Positions 34,441-47,279 of a DNA stretch of 64,000 nt are shown here, piece by piece. The position numbers and the translations under genes were made by a program. The stretch spans positions 50,108-114,107 of the forward strand of contig MNCI01023564.1 of assembly GCA_015680685.1 (NCBI GenBank). The letters run 5' to 3'. The stretch is from Gnetum montanum (lineage: Eukaryota > Streptophyta > Gnetopsida > Gnetales > Gnetaceae). The notes under the pieces were generated by a model. The model had not been told where the DNA came from, did not search any database, and worked only from the letters and a program-made list of their open reading frames with translations. Every line of letters starts with the position of its first letter. Positions within the stretch are counted from its first letter, which is position 1.

Positions 34441-36956
34441 GCTTTGAATGTGGTGTTGAAAGGGGCTCCGAAGCTTTAGTTGATATAAAGGTGTCGAAAG
34501 ACTCAGCCACTTGAGATTGCAAAGGCTTGGTTGGACTATTGGTTTTGAAGAAAGATATTTTCTTTGTATGCTTGTTGGAACCAATAGTAGGTTGAGGATT
34601 AACAACCCTTATGGCATTACGTTGCTATGGCTGAGCAGGGAGTTCACCCTGCATTGTTGGAGCAGGTGGTAATGGAGCTATTGGTGGGAGAGATGTAGCT
34701 AGATTGGAAGGATGGTATACTTGTGGAATGTCACCCCTAGGAGAGGAAGTCCTATAGTATTCACAGGCTTGGTAGTGATGTTGGGGTGTAACGTGATCAA
34801 TAGAGTCATGTGGAGAGATCAGATGCTACACGTAGTATCCATATGGGTCTAGTTGCTGGTAAGGATATTGTTGCCTTGGTGGTGGCATTCCCCATGATTG
34901 TGGGTGCTGCCACTATTGATGTTGCTCAATTGGTTGTGGTGGAGTTCCATTTGGATAATACGTTAAGGGTTGGTGGAATTGCCTTGGGTTACCTTGGGGA
35001 TATGGTAACCGTCGGGATGTTTGCCGTTTATTTAATCGTGGATTAAGTGCATACATCCTAGACTCCTGTAAATGTGAGATTATAGGGCAACATCCCTTAG
35101 GATGGTCGTATTGACAAATCTTACATCCACTATCATCATCATTTGAATTCATAACCTCTTCAATAATAGCAACTTTACCCTTATCGTTGTTATGTGCATT
35201 CTCTGCTTCTCTCTTTTTCCTTTTGTCATGGTCACTACCTCGCTCCTTAGACTCCTCTACTACTTTGAGCACAGTTTGAAACCTACTATCCAAGGAGTCC
35301 CACATTTGGTCTACCTTTGCCGATACTTTGGATGCTAACTTTTTGAATAGGCAAGGTTTTCCTATTCACCATCTCTTTGAGTGGTGACTCTTTCTCATCC
35401 TTACAAAATATTACTCCCTTCTTTCGGAGGGAAGGATCTCAGTTGTATTCTTCCGCACTCTCTCTTTTTCATAGCTCACCTTCTTCTTTAGGTACTTGCT
35501 CCAGTAGTATATGAATTTGATGGGACCTAAGCTCAGATAACCTTCCTTGGGCATAAGTCCCAAGGGTCCTTCTTGTTTCATGCCTAGGCCCATCTACGAG
35601 ATGGCATAGTTGATCTCGTTGCGAATAATCATGGCTAGGGCAACAATGTAAGAGTGCATAATAGCAGCCCATGGTAGCATCCAAGGGTTCATGATTTCTT
35701 TGCTTCCATCCTTGGATTTCCTTTCGCAGGTTAGATACCCAGGAGTACATTTGGTACTTATTGTTGAACAATTCTAGCATCGTACTCCACCTATGAATGG
35801 ATTCCGGTTCTAAGGACTGGTACCAACTTTCAGCTTCTTTTATTAGGGTCTGTGGGAACAACTTAAGTTTTTTTCACTCATTTTCTATGTTCTGCAAGGC
35901 ACACACATCGTGGAATGCTTGTAAGTGATTTTGAGGATTAGCGTTATATCCCCCTTCAAATCATGGGATGTTATTCATATCTAACCTCTTGATCCTACTA
36001 TCTTTTTGGTGCCTTTTTGGAACTCTCACGGCCTCAGTTATATCTAGCATGCTTCGTGTGGTGAGTAGGGGTTCATCATGATCATCTCGTTTGTAGTGTC
36101 TATGGTGTTTAAGCGGTTCCCTACTCTCCCTTCTTCTATGGTGTGATTCCCTAGAGTAACCTCGACCTTTGTCTTGGTTGTCTTGTCTGTGACTTCCACT
36201 TTGTTTGCCATTATCCTCATGATTTGTTTCTCTATGGCTACGTTCGAACACAGAAGGAGAGGGTGAAGAAGATGATGGGGGTGAAGAAGAAGGAGAACTG
36301 CCATCACGACAGTGTCTACTACCTTCTCTTCGATGGTCTCTCCCTCGATTGCAATTGCGATCAGAATGCCCTCTTTTGTCATGTGCCCTTGTTTCTTTTT
36401 TGGACTCTTTGTGTCCATCAACAACTAAGTTGTGAATAGTAGAATGAAGGTTCTAATACACACCCCCTTGGCCAAAGTCAAGGGGAGGAACATCGTTACG
36501 TGGGGAACTATCTGAGGTAAGTTCATCACCCTCAATTTCACTAAAAATGTGCGAGGCAACCTTAGACCATTTTCGCTTTAAGGACTTATGGTGTCTCTCT
36601 TGTTGCAAGTCCCATTGACGTTGCACTTTGGTGGGATGATAGTCTCTCGAATCATAGTCCTGCGCAATGTACTTTGCATGTAAGTGTTGCGTGCCTATCT
36701 GTGTGAGAGCACAAAGAAGCATATTGGGAACTGAACGGTCGAGAGGTAACACTATGTTACCTTCCAAGTCACGCCAACATAGTTGTTCTTCTTAGTGGAG
36801 AATAAAGGGGAAGTCAGGTACATATTCATCGGGGTGAATATATACCACACAAAACTGTTAAGGAACTGGCAGATCAACGTCACGTGTAACTTGCTACTGA
36901 TTGTTTCTTGTGTTAGTCCTAGGCGGTGAAGTGCTTTTGTGTGAAGAGGAAGACAT
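34441..36956 (-). pseudogene. gag of element B (decayed)
   Basis: Starts at ATG 36954-36956 (MSSSSHKSTSPP). Stops interrupt the first 60 codons. Then EGNIVLPLDRSVPNML and RDYHPTKVQRQWDLQQE (36453-36767), an Arg/Ser/His-rich linker (35961-36251), the gag core (35469-35861: TLIKEAESWYQSLEPESI, HEPLDATMG, RRTLGTYAQGRL), then MWDSLDSRFQTVL and a zinc-knuckle-like CKICQYDHPKGCC near 35085-35125, and a Pro/Gln-rich tail. The CxxCxxxHxxxC spacing is shorter than the classic CX2CX4HX4C. Particle-forming protein of the element. Confidence 0.85.
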
Positions 36957-37069
36957 TTTGTCTTGTTCAGTGTGCAATGTGCTATTATTTTTTTCTTAAC
37001 CAACCCTAAGGATTCATTCCAATGATGTGTATGATTTCCTAAGTTCTACTTAGCACACAAACAACTAAG

Positions 37070-37088
37070 TCCCCAGAAACGGCGCCAC
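37070..37088 (-). other. Primer binding site, element B
   Basis: On the minus strand TGGCGCCGTTTCTGGGGA follows the 5' LTR after one base. It differs at two positions from the tRNA-Asp-complementary TGGCGCCGTTGCCGGGGA. Best-preserved 5' half in the window. Confidence 0.8.
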
Positions 37089-37924
37089 TGATGAGCGGCA
37101 TGGTACCCCTACGCTCAACCATACAAATACGAGCATTTCATACATGATTCGGTTGAATTCCAAGGACTAAGTGCCTATGCACGTGTGTGGAACAAAAATG
37201 GGTTGATTAATTGTTGTCTTCCCAAAATTACTTATATGTCACGGTTGTATGGTTAAGTAAGCTTGAGGTATATGATTTTTATGGATTTTATGTGTTTTAC
37301 ATCTTGTGCTAATAAGGAAGGAAGAGAGAGATAACTAAGTAACTAATCTAATTTAACTATTCATCAACTAAGTGCTAAGTATTCCTAACACTAGTATCTA
37401 TTCTCACTTGCCATACACATCTTGAACCAGTGCAACACTGCTAGGGTTACCAAACGCTAATCGTTACTAGGTTACCAAGTGCTACACACATGCTTGAAGC
37501 GGTCGTACTGACTGTATTTAACTAAGAGAGTTGTAGGGTGAGAGAAATCATTAACTAACTATGAAAGCATTAAATGATAATTAATACTAATTAATCTATT
37601 CTGTATGCTGCAAGGTTTATCATAAAGTTCATCTTTATTGCCATACACAAAGTGTGCTCAGGGACACCATGCTCGAATAAAGATCCATTCACTCTATGAC
37701 TCCTATTGCAGGCACACAGAAATAATTCTAACTCTGGAGGGAGAAAATGGCAAGAGTTTGGCTAAGGGACTAATTATTAACTGTCGAACCTAAAGGTGCT
37801 GCGTCTTATTTATAGATAATGAGATAGGCTGCGATATCGGGTATCCGACATTGCATGGTCAATCCAATATTGTGAACGCGATATTGTGGACGCGATATCG
37901 CATACGTGATATCATGGTTCATCA
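37089..37924 (-). repeat. 5' LTR of element B (right copy)
   Basis: About 836 bp, same layout as the left LTR without its N-duplication. GATATC/GATATT palindromes cluster at 37826-37912 near the LTR start on the minus strand, followed by a TATAAATA box. Confidence 0.9.
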
Positions 37925-37929
37925 CTAAG

Positions 37930-39010
37930 CATTATTGGTCTACCATTAGAAATGATGTCTACAACATGATTTATTAGTTTTAGAGAATAGATACCCCAGT
38001 TCCAACACTATTGCCACTACTAGTATGAAGTCATGGATTCCCCAATTGATCCAAAAACAATTTAAGCATTGCTTATATTTTACATGTTGAATTATTTACC
38101 AAGTTCCAACACTACTACCACTCCATTTTTGGATTTTCCACTTGTTGTTGGAAAGGTTTGTGCCTTACACATATTTAGACTATCCACTATGTTTTGGATA
38201 GAGTTAACGTTTAAACCTTAGTATGATACAATATTTAAAAATCACATGCAATGGTTAACTAAAACTCCTAAAAACCATGATTGTTAAGTGTTTCATGTTA
38301 TCATTTCTTCTTAAATTTCACTCATATCATCAACATGAAAATTGGTGTACCTTATGTTTTACCACATTCATACATATGATTCTCTTAAATGGAGAATTTT
38401 GAGCTTGTAATTATGTTATGATATCATGTTAAAAAAAGGTCTTACCTCTATCTTAACTTGCCAATAGTTGCATAGACTACATTGCTTTTCAACTTTGTCA
38501 TCATCATTAATCTAGCCTTATCCTAACTACATGGGTTAGCTATATGGTAATAGTCAATATCAAAATAGAAAATTAATGAGAGTTGCCTATGTTGTCATAG
38601 AAAGAAAAAAAATTATTAACATCCATTTACTATTTTCTTTGTTTATTATTTCAAACACTATTTTCAGTATTTGATTTTATTTACTATTATTTCTATAGTT
38701 GGTTTAACATTTTCATTCTTTGAGACTTATGTTTTGAATGCATATGCATGTTTACATTTCTTTGATTTAATTTCTTGTCTATAGAATTTCTTTATTTGAT
38801 TTTGAAAAAAGTCTTTATCTTTTATACTTTCAATTACATTAGGAGTATCTTGTTTTTAAAAATATCTTGTCTACTATTTATTAAATCTCTTTAATATTGC
38901 TTTTATGGTGTGACGTAAAAAGGGTAATTTTGTATATCATTAATTATTGTTAACCAAAAATGATTTAATTATTAACATTTGAGCTATAATATATTTCTGT
39001 GTTCTCAAAG
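37930..39010. other. AT-rich non-coding stretch
   Basis: Continuation of the sequence interrupted by element B. It holds a diverged copy (38499-38551) of the dispersed repeat at 2325-2400. No gene seen. Confidence 0.4.
38499..38551 (+). repeat. Second copy of CCTAGCCTTRTCC dispersed repeat
   Basis: CATCATCATTAATCTAGCC then TTATCCTAACTACATGGG and TTAGCTATATGG, matching 2325-2400. Confidence 0.4.
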
Positions 39011-40452
39011 AGGAGCATCATCACAACCAGATTCTAGGAGGAGACCTGGTAGATTGCATGATGCACAAGCGAGGGCACAAACATAGGGAAGACATCTTGT
39101 AGGCTCTCAAGATGCTAGATGGAATGTTGCTAGAGAGTAAGAGTAGGAGACATATTACCATGCATAGGAGACATTAGCATGGCAAGAGTAGCAACGAAGA
39201 AAGGAGAAACTTAGATCAACCCCGTTGTGAAGTCCAAGGGACTTGAACTCCTTGATGCAACTTGTTTGGCTTGAGATGCTTAACAAACTTGTAGAATGTT
39301 GCCCTGATTTTATCATTCTCGAAGGTGTTGATCACTATGAGAAGGAGGTCCATCGGTTCTATGTAGCACTTCATCAAGGATCACCTATCTTGAAAATAAT
39401 CAAGATTGGTAACTCTATCTATACAGTTACAAATCAGATCTTGGGGTAGGTACTCAACATGGCCGTTGGTCCACAAAGGGACTATTTTGTGATTTCCACA
39501 TCAAAGAAAAAAACATAGGTATTGATGAGGGTGTTCTAGGTGAAGACTAATAAGATAGGATGGTCCTACAAGAACTTTAGCCCACAATGGAGAGTTTTGA
39601 TCAAGGCAATCCATAAAAGCCTCTTGGCTATAATGCATCACACTCATGTGATGTCCTTCTCCCTTATGGTCTTGCTAGATTTAGAGGGGTGTTATTTGCT
39701 AAACTATCCTTACATTATCATGAGGTGCATGGAGATCATCAGCAAAGATGTTGTTGTAGTGCCTTTTTCCATATGTCATCTATACTCTTTTCAAACACTG
39801 GCAAATCTTGGAACTAGATGAGGATGATAGAAAGGTCCAAGATTTTAGTGAGGATGAGCTACCACACTTGGGGTGTGCATTCTACACCCAGTGTCTCCCT
39901 AGGACATGACTTAATGGTCCCATCTAGCTCCCAAACCCATGTGTAGCAAGAGATCACAGGAAGGTTGATTAGGATTAGCTTTATGGGCATAACAAGGAGA
40001 TGCAGGTTGCATCTATCATTCTTGGCTAGCAGCAACAATAGTTTGGAGATGGTGCAACGATATTTGCCTACTTAGAAGCAATGAAGAGTAGGTTGATTAT
40101 TCACATGGATGCTTGCATGAATGCCATGCAATTAGAGATCGCTCACCATTTTGGATGTATGGACATGAGGCTTAGCTGCCTATTTGTGAATATTCAATCA
40201 TTGTGTAAATACTCATTTGAACATTTAAAATCATTACATGTGTCTTATTTAGTGGTAATGGAGGATATTAGTGATCCCATGTTCATTGAGATGACCACTC
40301 CACTCCATGAGTTAGAGGTAGGACCATTAGGAATAGCAAGAATGGAGGAGCAACTAGTTACTAAGGTTGATGATACTATCATAGGGATAGATTTCATGCA
40401 AGTTGATGCTCGAAATGAAGCTCAAGACAACATTGCACTAGGATCTAGCTAG
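39010..40452 (+). pseudogene. Plant-transposon-protein-like ORF remnant
   Basis: Frame 39243-39821 is readable through three stops: LNKLVECCPDFIILEGVD, HRFYVALHQGSPILKI, then GWSYKNFSPQWRVLIKAIHK and NYPYIIMRCMEII. The pattern (E/R-F-Y, then W..LI..I...L, then N.PYIIM..M) is typical of the putative plant transposon protein domain. A second frame, 40081-40452, may be its C-terminal tail after a shift. No transposase catalytic motif. It stands alone between repeats; the same kind of domain is at 44740-46967 and in element A. Domain call is by eye. Confidence 0.5.
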
Positions 40453-41366
40453 ACAGTTGTGTCTTTGTATATATATTTAGTCATAGTTGCCTATGACATT
40501 CCTTTTTTATGATATTTATGTATTTACAAGGTCTCTTATTGACACTTCTTTTTAATTAATATCATGATCTCTTACATTACACAAAAGTATAAAAATGGTG
40601 AGTTGTGGACTTAGAATTTATTTGTGATTACATACTTGCTTAAATGTCCATGTTAATATCATTTAGATTGATGATCTGGTAAGAAATGTCTTGAAGGTTA
40701 GATGCCATGTAAAAAATGCAAAAGGGTTTTGTGACTACATAAAGTTTTGGGTATTCATGTGAAGATTTTGAAGGCATTTGGAAGATGAAAATTCATGGTC
40801 TTATCTTTACATCTTTATAGTGACTACCAAGGAAGGTCTTTAGCAAAGTTATGGTTTCTTAACATCCCATAGCCAATGAGTGGCAAGCTTTGTGTAGAGT
40901 TTGTAGAATGCAATGCTCTTCATGTTGAATGGGTAGTATCATCTATCATGCATAATATTCAAAGCAAAACACAATTTAGTAATGGTGCAATTATTTGGCC
41001 TGAGGATGCAATTTAAAAATGCATAAAAAGAGTAAACATCTGAAGGTTCAAAGTTCATTTAGACAAATACTCTTAAACCATGGATGAGCAAAAGTCTAGG
41101 TTGTAGTTAGATTACTTTATGTACTAATTTTATGGTTACCAAATAGAAAAATTTGATTTTTATTTAGTACATCACTAAAATGCAAGTGACATGTGTAACA
41201 TACACTAAGAAATGCAAACTGCAAATGACATGCATTTTGCAGTTCAATCGTAGGCCTTATATTTTAATCACTACTACTACACTACAAGCATGAATGACAT
41301 CATAGTTAGAATTTGAATCTAATGTTAAAACAATGCAAGGGATTCTACAACTCACAATATCTCGTA
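40453..41366. other. AT-rich non-coding stretch
   Basis: No gene or clear repeat family seen; contains words similar to the tandem repeats that follow (GCAATTCGCATG-like). Confidence 0.35.
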
Positions 41367-41720
41367 GGCAACATCCAAAACTATGTTAAACATAGTGTTG
41401 AAAATATGTGGCTCGCATTCACCTCGCAATTTTTAGTTTATTCCCTGCGATGCACTACAACACATATGTGCTCGCAATGCAAGTGAATAGTATCAAGACA
41501 TGCGAATTGCATGACCACATAGTTGATATCTAAAACTACTACGAAAATAGTGCTGAAAACATGTGACTCACATTTGTCTTGCAATTTGTAATTTATGCCA
41601 TGTGATGCACTACAACACGCATGTGCTCGTAGTACAAGTGAACATGTGTTATCATGTAAACTGCATGTTCTCGTAGTTGATATTGGAAACTATAGTAGAA
41701 ATAGTGTTGGAAGCATGCAG
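41367..41720 (+). repeat. Tandem repeat, about 154 bp x 2.3
   Basis: The segment with ACTACGAAAATAGTGCTGAA and GATGCACTACAACAC recurs with about 154-bp spacing (anchors near 41367, 41522 and 41676). Confidence 0.6.
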
Positions 41721-41879
41721 ATAATTACTATTTAGCGAGTGATATTAAGTAATTCACACTATCACTATCACCAAAATTATGTTGAGCATATGTAGTCTTA
41801 AAAAATAGATCATTTCATAGATCTTAGTTTAAAGGTGGTTGGATGGTAAGAACCGTAGTTATGAATCAATATTTCTCTC

Positions 41880-43760
41880 AAAAAAAATTTAAAGGTTTGA
41901 CTGCCTTTGGGATGATCTCTAGTCTTCTGAGTAAGCCTTTTCCTTTTGATGACAACAAAATGCAAGTAATTGTTATCTTTCGAAAGGTCTAGGTGCCTTT
42001 TGGTTGGGATTGTGGGAGGGTGTTGGTCGCACTACCCTATAATCTAGATGGAATCTGCAATCGGTGACCCTTTGTCTTCTGAAAGCCATAATCTTGGAGC
42101 GATTGAACCCTTTTGGAAGATTCAAATGCCTTTTGGATGGTCTCTAGCCTTTCAGATGATCCTCAGCCTTTTGGTAGCAACAAATTGCAAATAATTATTG
42201 TCTTTCAGAAGGATTGGGTGCCTTTTGGTTGAGACTATAAGAGGGTGTTGGTCGCACCATCCTATAGTCTAGTTGGAAGCTGCAACCAAATGACCCTCTA
42301 CCTTCCAAAAGCCATGATCTTGGAGGAATTCAATCCTTCTAAGGTTTGACTACCTTCTAGATGGTCCCCAACCTTCTAGATGATCCTCAGCCTTTCAGTA
42401 GAAACAAATTATAGGCAATTTTTGCCTTTCGGAAGGATTGGGTGCCTTCTGATTGGGATTGCAAGAGGGTGTTGGTCACACCACCTCGCAGTCTAGTTAG
42501 AATTTACAACCAAATGATCCTCTACCTTACGAAAGCCATAATATTGGAGGAATTAAATCTTTCTAGAAGGTTTGACTATCTAACTTATGGTCTTTAGCCT
42601 TCTGAATCACCCTCAGTGTTTTGGTAGCAACAAATTGCAAGCAATTATTGCCTTCTAGATTACCCTTGGCCTTTCGATGATAACAAATTGCAAGTAATTG
42701 TTACCTTCCAGTTGGGACTATGAAAGGGTGTTGGTCTCACCACCATGCAGTCTAGCTGGAAGTAGCAAGTAGATGACTCTCTACCTTCTCAAAGCCATAA
42801 TCTTGGAGGAATTGAATCCTTCTGGAAAGTTCGACTACCTCTCAGATGGTCTCCAACCTTCTGATATCATCAAATTGCAAACAATTATTACCTTTCGGAA
42901 GGACTAGGTGCCTTTTGGTTGGGATTGAGGGAGGATGCTAGTTGCACCATCCTACAATCTAGTTGGAATTTATAACTAGATGATCCTTTACCTTTCAGAA
43001 GCCATGATCTTGGAGAAATTGAACCCTTGTAGAAGGTTCAACTACCTACTAGATGGTCTCTAGCCTTTCGGATGACCATTAGACTTCCAATGGCAACAAG
43101 TTGTAAGTAATTATTACCTTCTAGAAGGATTGAGTGCCTTCCAATTGGGACTACAGGAGGATGTTGGTGGCACCACCCCATAGTCTAGTTGGAATCTACA
43201 ACCCAATGACACTCTATCTTCCAGAAGCCATGACCTTGGAGGAATTAACCCTTCTAGAAGATTCAACTACCTCTTGATTATTCTCAAGCCTTTTGAATGA
43301 TCCTTAGCCTTCTAGTAGTAATAAATTAGAAGCAATTATTACCTTCCATAAGGACTAGGTGCCTTTCAGTTGGGACTGTAGGAGGCTGTTGGTCACACCA
43401 TCCTATAGTCTATTTGGAATTTGCAATTGGATGATCGTCTACCTTCTAGAAGCCATGATCTTAGAGGAATTGAATCCTTCCAAAAGGTTTGACTGCCTAA
43501 TAGATGACCCTTGACCTTCTAATAGCAACAAAGTACAAGTAATTGTTATCTTTTGGAAGGACTGGGTGCCTTTTGGTTGAGACTATGAGAGGGTGTTGGT
43601 TGCACCACCCTATAGCCTAGTTGGAATTTGCAATTGGATGACTCTCTACATTCCAAAAGCCATAATCTTAGAGGAATTGAACTCTTTCAAAAAGTGTGAG
43701 TGGCTTTTATATGACCCTCTTCCTTCTAGTAGCATCAAATTTTAAGCATTAACCACACAA
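41880..43760 (-). repeat. Satellite array 2, about 225-bp units, reverse orientation
   Basis: Same family as 9765-11830 but inverted. The marker TGTTGGTCGC recurs at about 42021, 42246, 42470, 42729, 42936, 43162, 43387 and 43594: spacings 225, 224, 259, 207, 226, 225 and 207 bp. Only the long unit type is present; the 133-bp short unit of array 1 is missing. Flanked on both sides by AT-rich sequence with GTGACTCGCA-like words. Confidence 0.85.
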
Positions 43761-43769
43761 CCAGAGGGT

Positions 43770-44739
43770 CTGAGTGCCTTTTGGTAGGGATTTCCTGAGC
43801 ATGTAAGTCACATTAATCATGCAACTTGAAGCAGTATAGTGTGTTTAACCATGACTTGCAAGTCTTCATAGACCCTCTCGACATGCTATGAGAACATGTT
43901 GATCACATCTTTTTTTCAAAATGGTGATGACATGCTAGATGCATTTTCCTCGCAACTTGAAAACTTAAAAATAGTGTGTGAAGTTGTGAGTCGCAATCAA
44001 TCTATAGGATGAAATTGAGTCATCTTCATCACAGTGCATTTAATTACGACTCACATGTTCTTGCACTCTATAGACATTGCAGGATACTATGATGTGCATG
44101 TCATCATAGTCTTTTCCCATTGGCTACAAGGACATGTGAAACACAACCTGAGTCAAAATTGCTATGACATGCGAAATGCATATGCATGCTTAGAGTGCGA
44201 TTCCCTGCATTTCAGGTGGTATTGCAATATAGATATGCGAGGACAGTGCAACATGCATGTTATTGAAAACCAATGAAAACTATTAACTTTGAGATTGGAA
44301 ATTAATTTTTTATATCTTTCAATGCCAGATATTTATTTCAAGCATATTTTGGAAGCTTTTTTTTAATTGTGAGTATTAGACTTGTCATAACAAATTAGTT
44401 GCAATTAAGGATAAGTTATGAGAGACCAAAAATGCTATAAAAATTCATAATTAAATAGATATAGAATATCAAATAACCAACCCTGATAGTTTACACATAG
44501 TTTTACAAAAATGAGAAATATATTCATTACAACCAAAAATCATTTATAGAATCATGGAAGAGATGCATTTACAACATAATAGCATTAGAATAATGGAATG
44601 CATCATGGACAATGACTATAATCAGATTTAGATACATCACATAAAACAACTAGACCATGTTCACTGTAGTGCTCATTCAACGTGTGTTGCAAACACATGT
44701 TTCTTCAAACTTGATGAACTCTAGGAGAACTTAGAATTT
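43770..44739. repeat. Diffuse repeat flank
   Basis: Degenerate tandem words around CACATG, CATGCGAA and TAGTGTG, similar to 41367-41720. The open frame at 44034-44276 lies within them and looks like chance. From 44280 the sequence is plain AT-rich. Confidence 0.4.
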
Positions 44740-46967
44740 CTTATATCATGGTCTTTTGATACATTGAAACATAATTGGAAGTGAAATTCAACTCTTTGTA
44801 GAGTACCAAGTGATGTAAATAGATTATTGTATACATTTCACAGTCATATCCATTTTCTCATTTCAGAAGACCATCAATAGTAATAACATTTCATTTTCAA
44901 GCTACTTTTTTTTTTCTCTTTTCCTTGATTTCAATGACACCATCAAAGCAAAGAGACTCACCATCAAATAAACAATCAATAAAATTCAACATCAATTTCT
45001 AACTGCTGTAAGATGTTGTGAATAAGGCATTGAATTATACACCAAAATTTTAGATGTCATTACATCAACAATAATAAGAATGCAATGCTTACCAGTATTT
45101 ACAAAAAGATAGAAGAATGTGTGTTCGGATTGTAAAAACTCATCCCAACACATTTTATCATTTAGCTCTTTAATAATATCTATTTCTATGATAAAATCAT
45201 CAACATCTTCTTTAATCAACATACCACTTTCAACATTTACAATATGTCTTTTGTTGCTTTTCTTTGATCTATGACACCTACATATTGCTCTTGAAGGACT
45301 TTACATAACATTGCAACATAGTGTCGAAGATGAAATATTTTGTATTCTAAAATTTATGAGAGCCATAGAGAGCCTTCTAAAGTTCCTTTAAGTGCATGAT
45401 GTAGATATCAGTGATGTCATCATCTAGTTATTATTGCCATCCTTTTTTATATAAAGTACTAAAAGAGAATCCTATGACAACATATGGGGCAAATGGTGTC
45501 CTCACAAGCTCTTTATTATCAAGTAGACCAAAAACAACCAACTGCATGACTCTATCAATTATTGCACATTCATTAATTGCTATTTTGAAATCAACATTGG
45601 CATCAATTGCAAGATGGGAAAATTAGATAATAAACTCAAACAACATTTTACTATTATTATTTCATAAGAAGATAATAAGGTATCCAACAAATTTAAAATA
45701 TAGATTTCTAAATGTAACAAATGCAACAACAATATCAACTTTACTTGTTGCTTTATGGATTACTTGTTCTTTGTTATACTCAGTAGAAGCAAATAATCTC
45801 TTGGCTGCTTTGGATGTATCCATATCATCTATATCTATTACACACATTGACATTAAGTACATTAAAAGAGAAGTTTCCAAAAATAATAAATATTTAAAGA
45901 AATATAGAAAATTTACAACATCATACCATTTTAAAGGTCTTCTATGATGTTGCTTCTATTAGGGTGAATGTTTTTGGCCACCAATGCATTCCTTAGCATG
46001 CATATTTCAGTATTTAGTGCTATAATTTTATCATCCATTTTTTGATTCTGAATAAGAAACTTATTCATGCAACTATTTTCATTGGCCACAAAGCTCTCTA
46101 TTTTTGCCTTTAGTGCATTGTTCTCTTCCAGCAATTGAGACTTGTCAGACTTCAGCTCCTCCACAATATTCCAAAGTGTTGCATTGCTTTCAGAATATTG
46201 ACATAATGTCTCAATCACATTATCTAACTTTTCTTCAATTACTTTCAGAGAACATTTGTAATGATGGCACACATCTTGCATAGAAGGCTTCTTATCTTCT
46301 CTTACATCAGTTGAGCTTTCAGGCCTCTCAAACAAGGATGCATTCCTAAATATGCTATTAGGATCTAGCTTCACTATATCCTGAAGTTGGGTAGGGATAA
46401 AATATATGTTGCATTTTTGTAATAATTTGGTCACAATAATTGGAAAGCCCAAAGACTCTCTAACATCATCAAGCTACCATGCCCTTCCATATCTCCTCAT
46501 CTTAGATAGTATGGTCACTAGGATATCAAAGGGAAGACCTTCATTATTATCCAATGCCCACATCAGTAAAATTGCATTGTTAGAAATCTTGGATTTTATT
46601 TTTACAGGAATTAAAGCCCACTACATAAATTTCAAGAGCAAAAGTAACTCCCGATAGCAATTTTGGTTGCTATCTCTCTTATCAAAGTTTTGCGCATAGT
46701 GAATCAAGTGATTTTTACTTTTCTTCCACCTTCATTCCTTGATAGTTGGCTCATTACTACATGGAACTTGTATGATATTTGCAATATCATTTACGTTGAA
46801 GGTGAAACTCTAACCTTGTATAGTGGTTTGCAAAGTATTTCACCATCTAAGACACCATCATTTAACCATTCATAAAAATTGTAAACAACATTTCTATCAT
46901 AGCAACCTTCCATTGTCACCCTATCATATATTCCAATTCTTTTTAACTTCTCAAAAAGTATAGACAT
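44740..46967 (-). pseudogene. Transposon ORF remnant: transposon-protein-like domain, coiled coil, Ulp1 (C48) protease
   Basis: Starts at ATG 46965-46967 (MSILFEKLKRIGIYD, then NVVYNFYEWLNDGVL). The transposon-protein-like part ends GFPIIVTKLLQKCNIYFIP (about 46400-46452). A coiled coil follows (45931-46250: EELKSDKSQLLEENNALKAK). At 45450-44740 are Ulp1-type blocks: LDDDITDIYI, then KHCILIIVDVMTSKILVYN and NGYDCEMYTIIYLHHL. In C48 peptidases these carry the catalytic His, Asp and Cys; His and Cys are visible, Asp is Asn (YNSM). Several frameshifts and stops. Ulp1-like domains in plant DNA transposons (MULE and CACTA types) are known; they cleave SUMO-type conjugates. No transposase is adjacent. 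Confidence 0.65.
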
Positions 46968-47279
46968 TTTTGGTAACTTCTAAATAGTTTAAACATTACG
47001 TTCATAGACTAAGGCTATAGGTGCAATTTCAAAAATTCAATAACATTTAGAATAACATAACATAAACAAAATTGCTGGAAAACTATAGTAATATGTATTT
47101 GAAATAACTACAATTCAAAAAATAAAAAAATAAAAAAAAACAACTCACACAAAAGATCTCTTTGGCTATTGCCTTTAGCTTTTGCAACACTCATGATAGG
47201 ATATAACTTTGAAAAACAATTTCCAACTATAGCTATGATGCCTTAAAATTAACATTATTAGCACACATTAAAAAGAGTG

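Larger units (their letters stand above)
27889..37924 (-). mobile_element. LTR retrotransposon B (Ty3/gypsy, Athila/Tat-like)
   Basis: About 10.0 kb, minus strand, flanked by a perfect TSD (CTAAG at 27884-27888 and 37925-37929). The LTRs are 37089-37924 (5') and 27889-28807 (3'). Domain order gag, protease, RT, RNase H, integrase is the Ty3/gypsy order. The PBS is tRNA-Asp-type. This is the most complete pol in the window; element C has a more decayed one. Stops and damaged catalytic residues show it is inactive. Confidence 0.92.

Noticed and set aside
36044-36424. Minus-strand 126-codon open frame inside element B
   Set aside because: Shadow of the gag linker: the gag frame at 35961-36251 overlaps it and matches the other elements.
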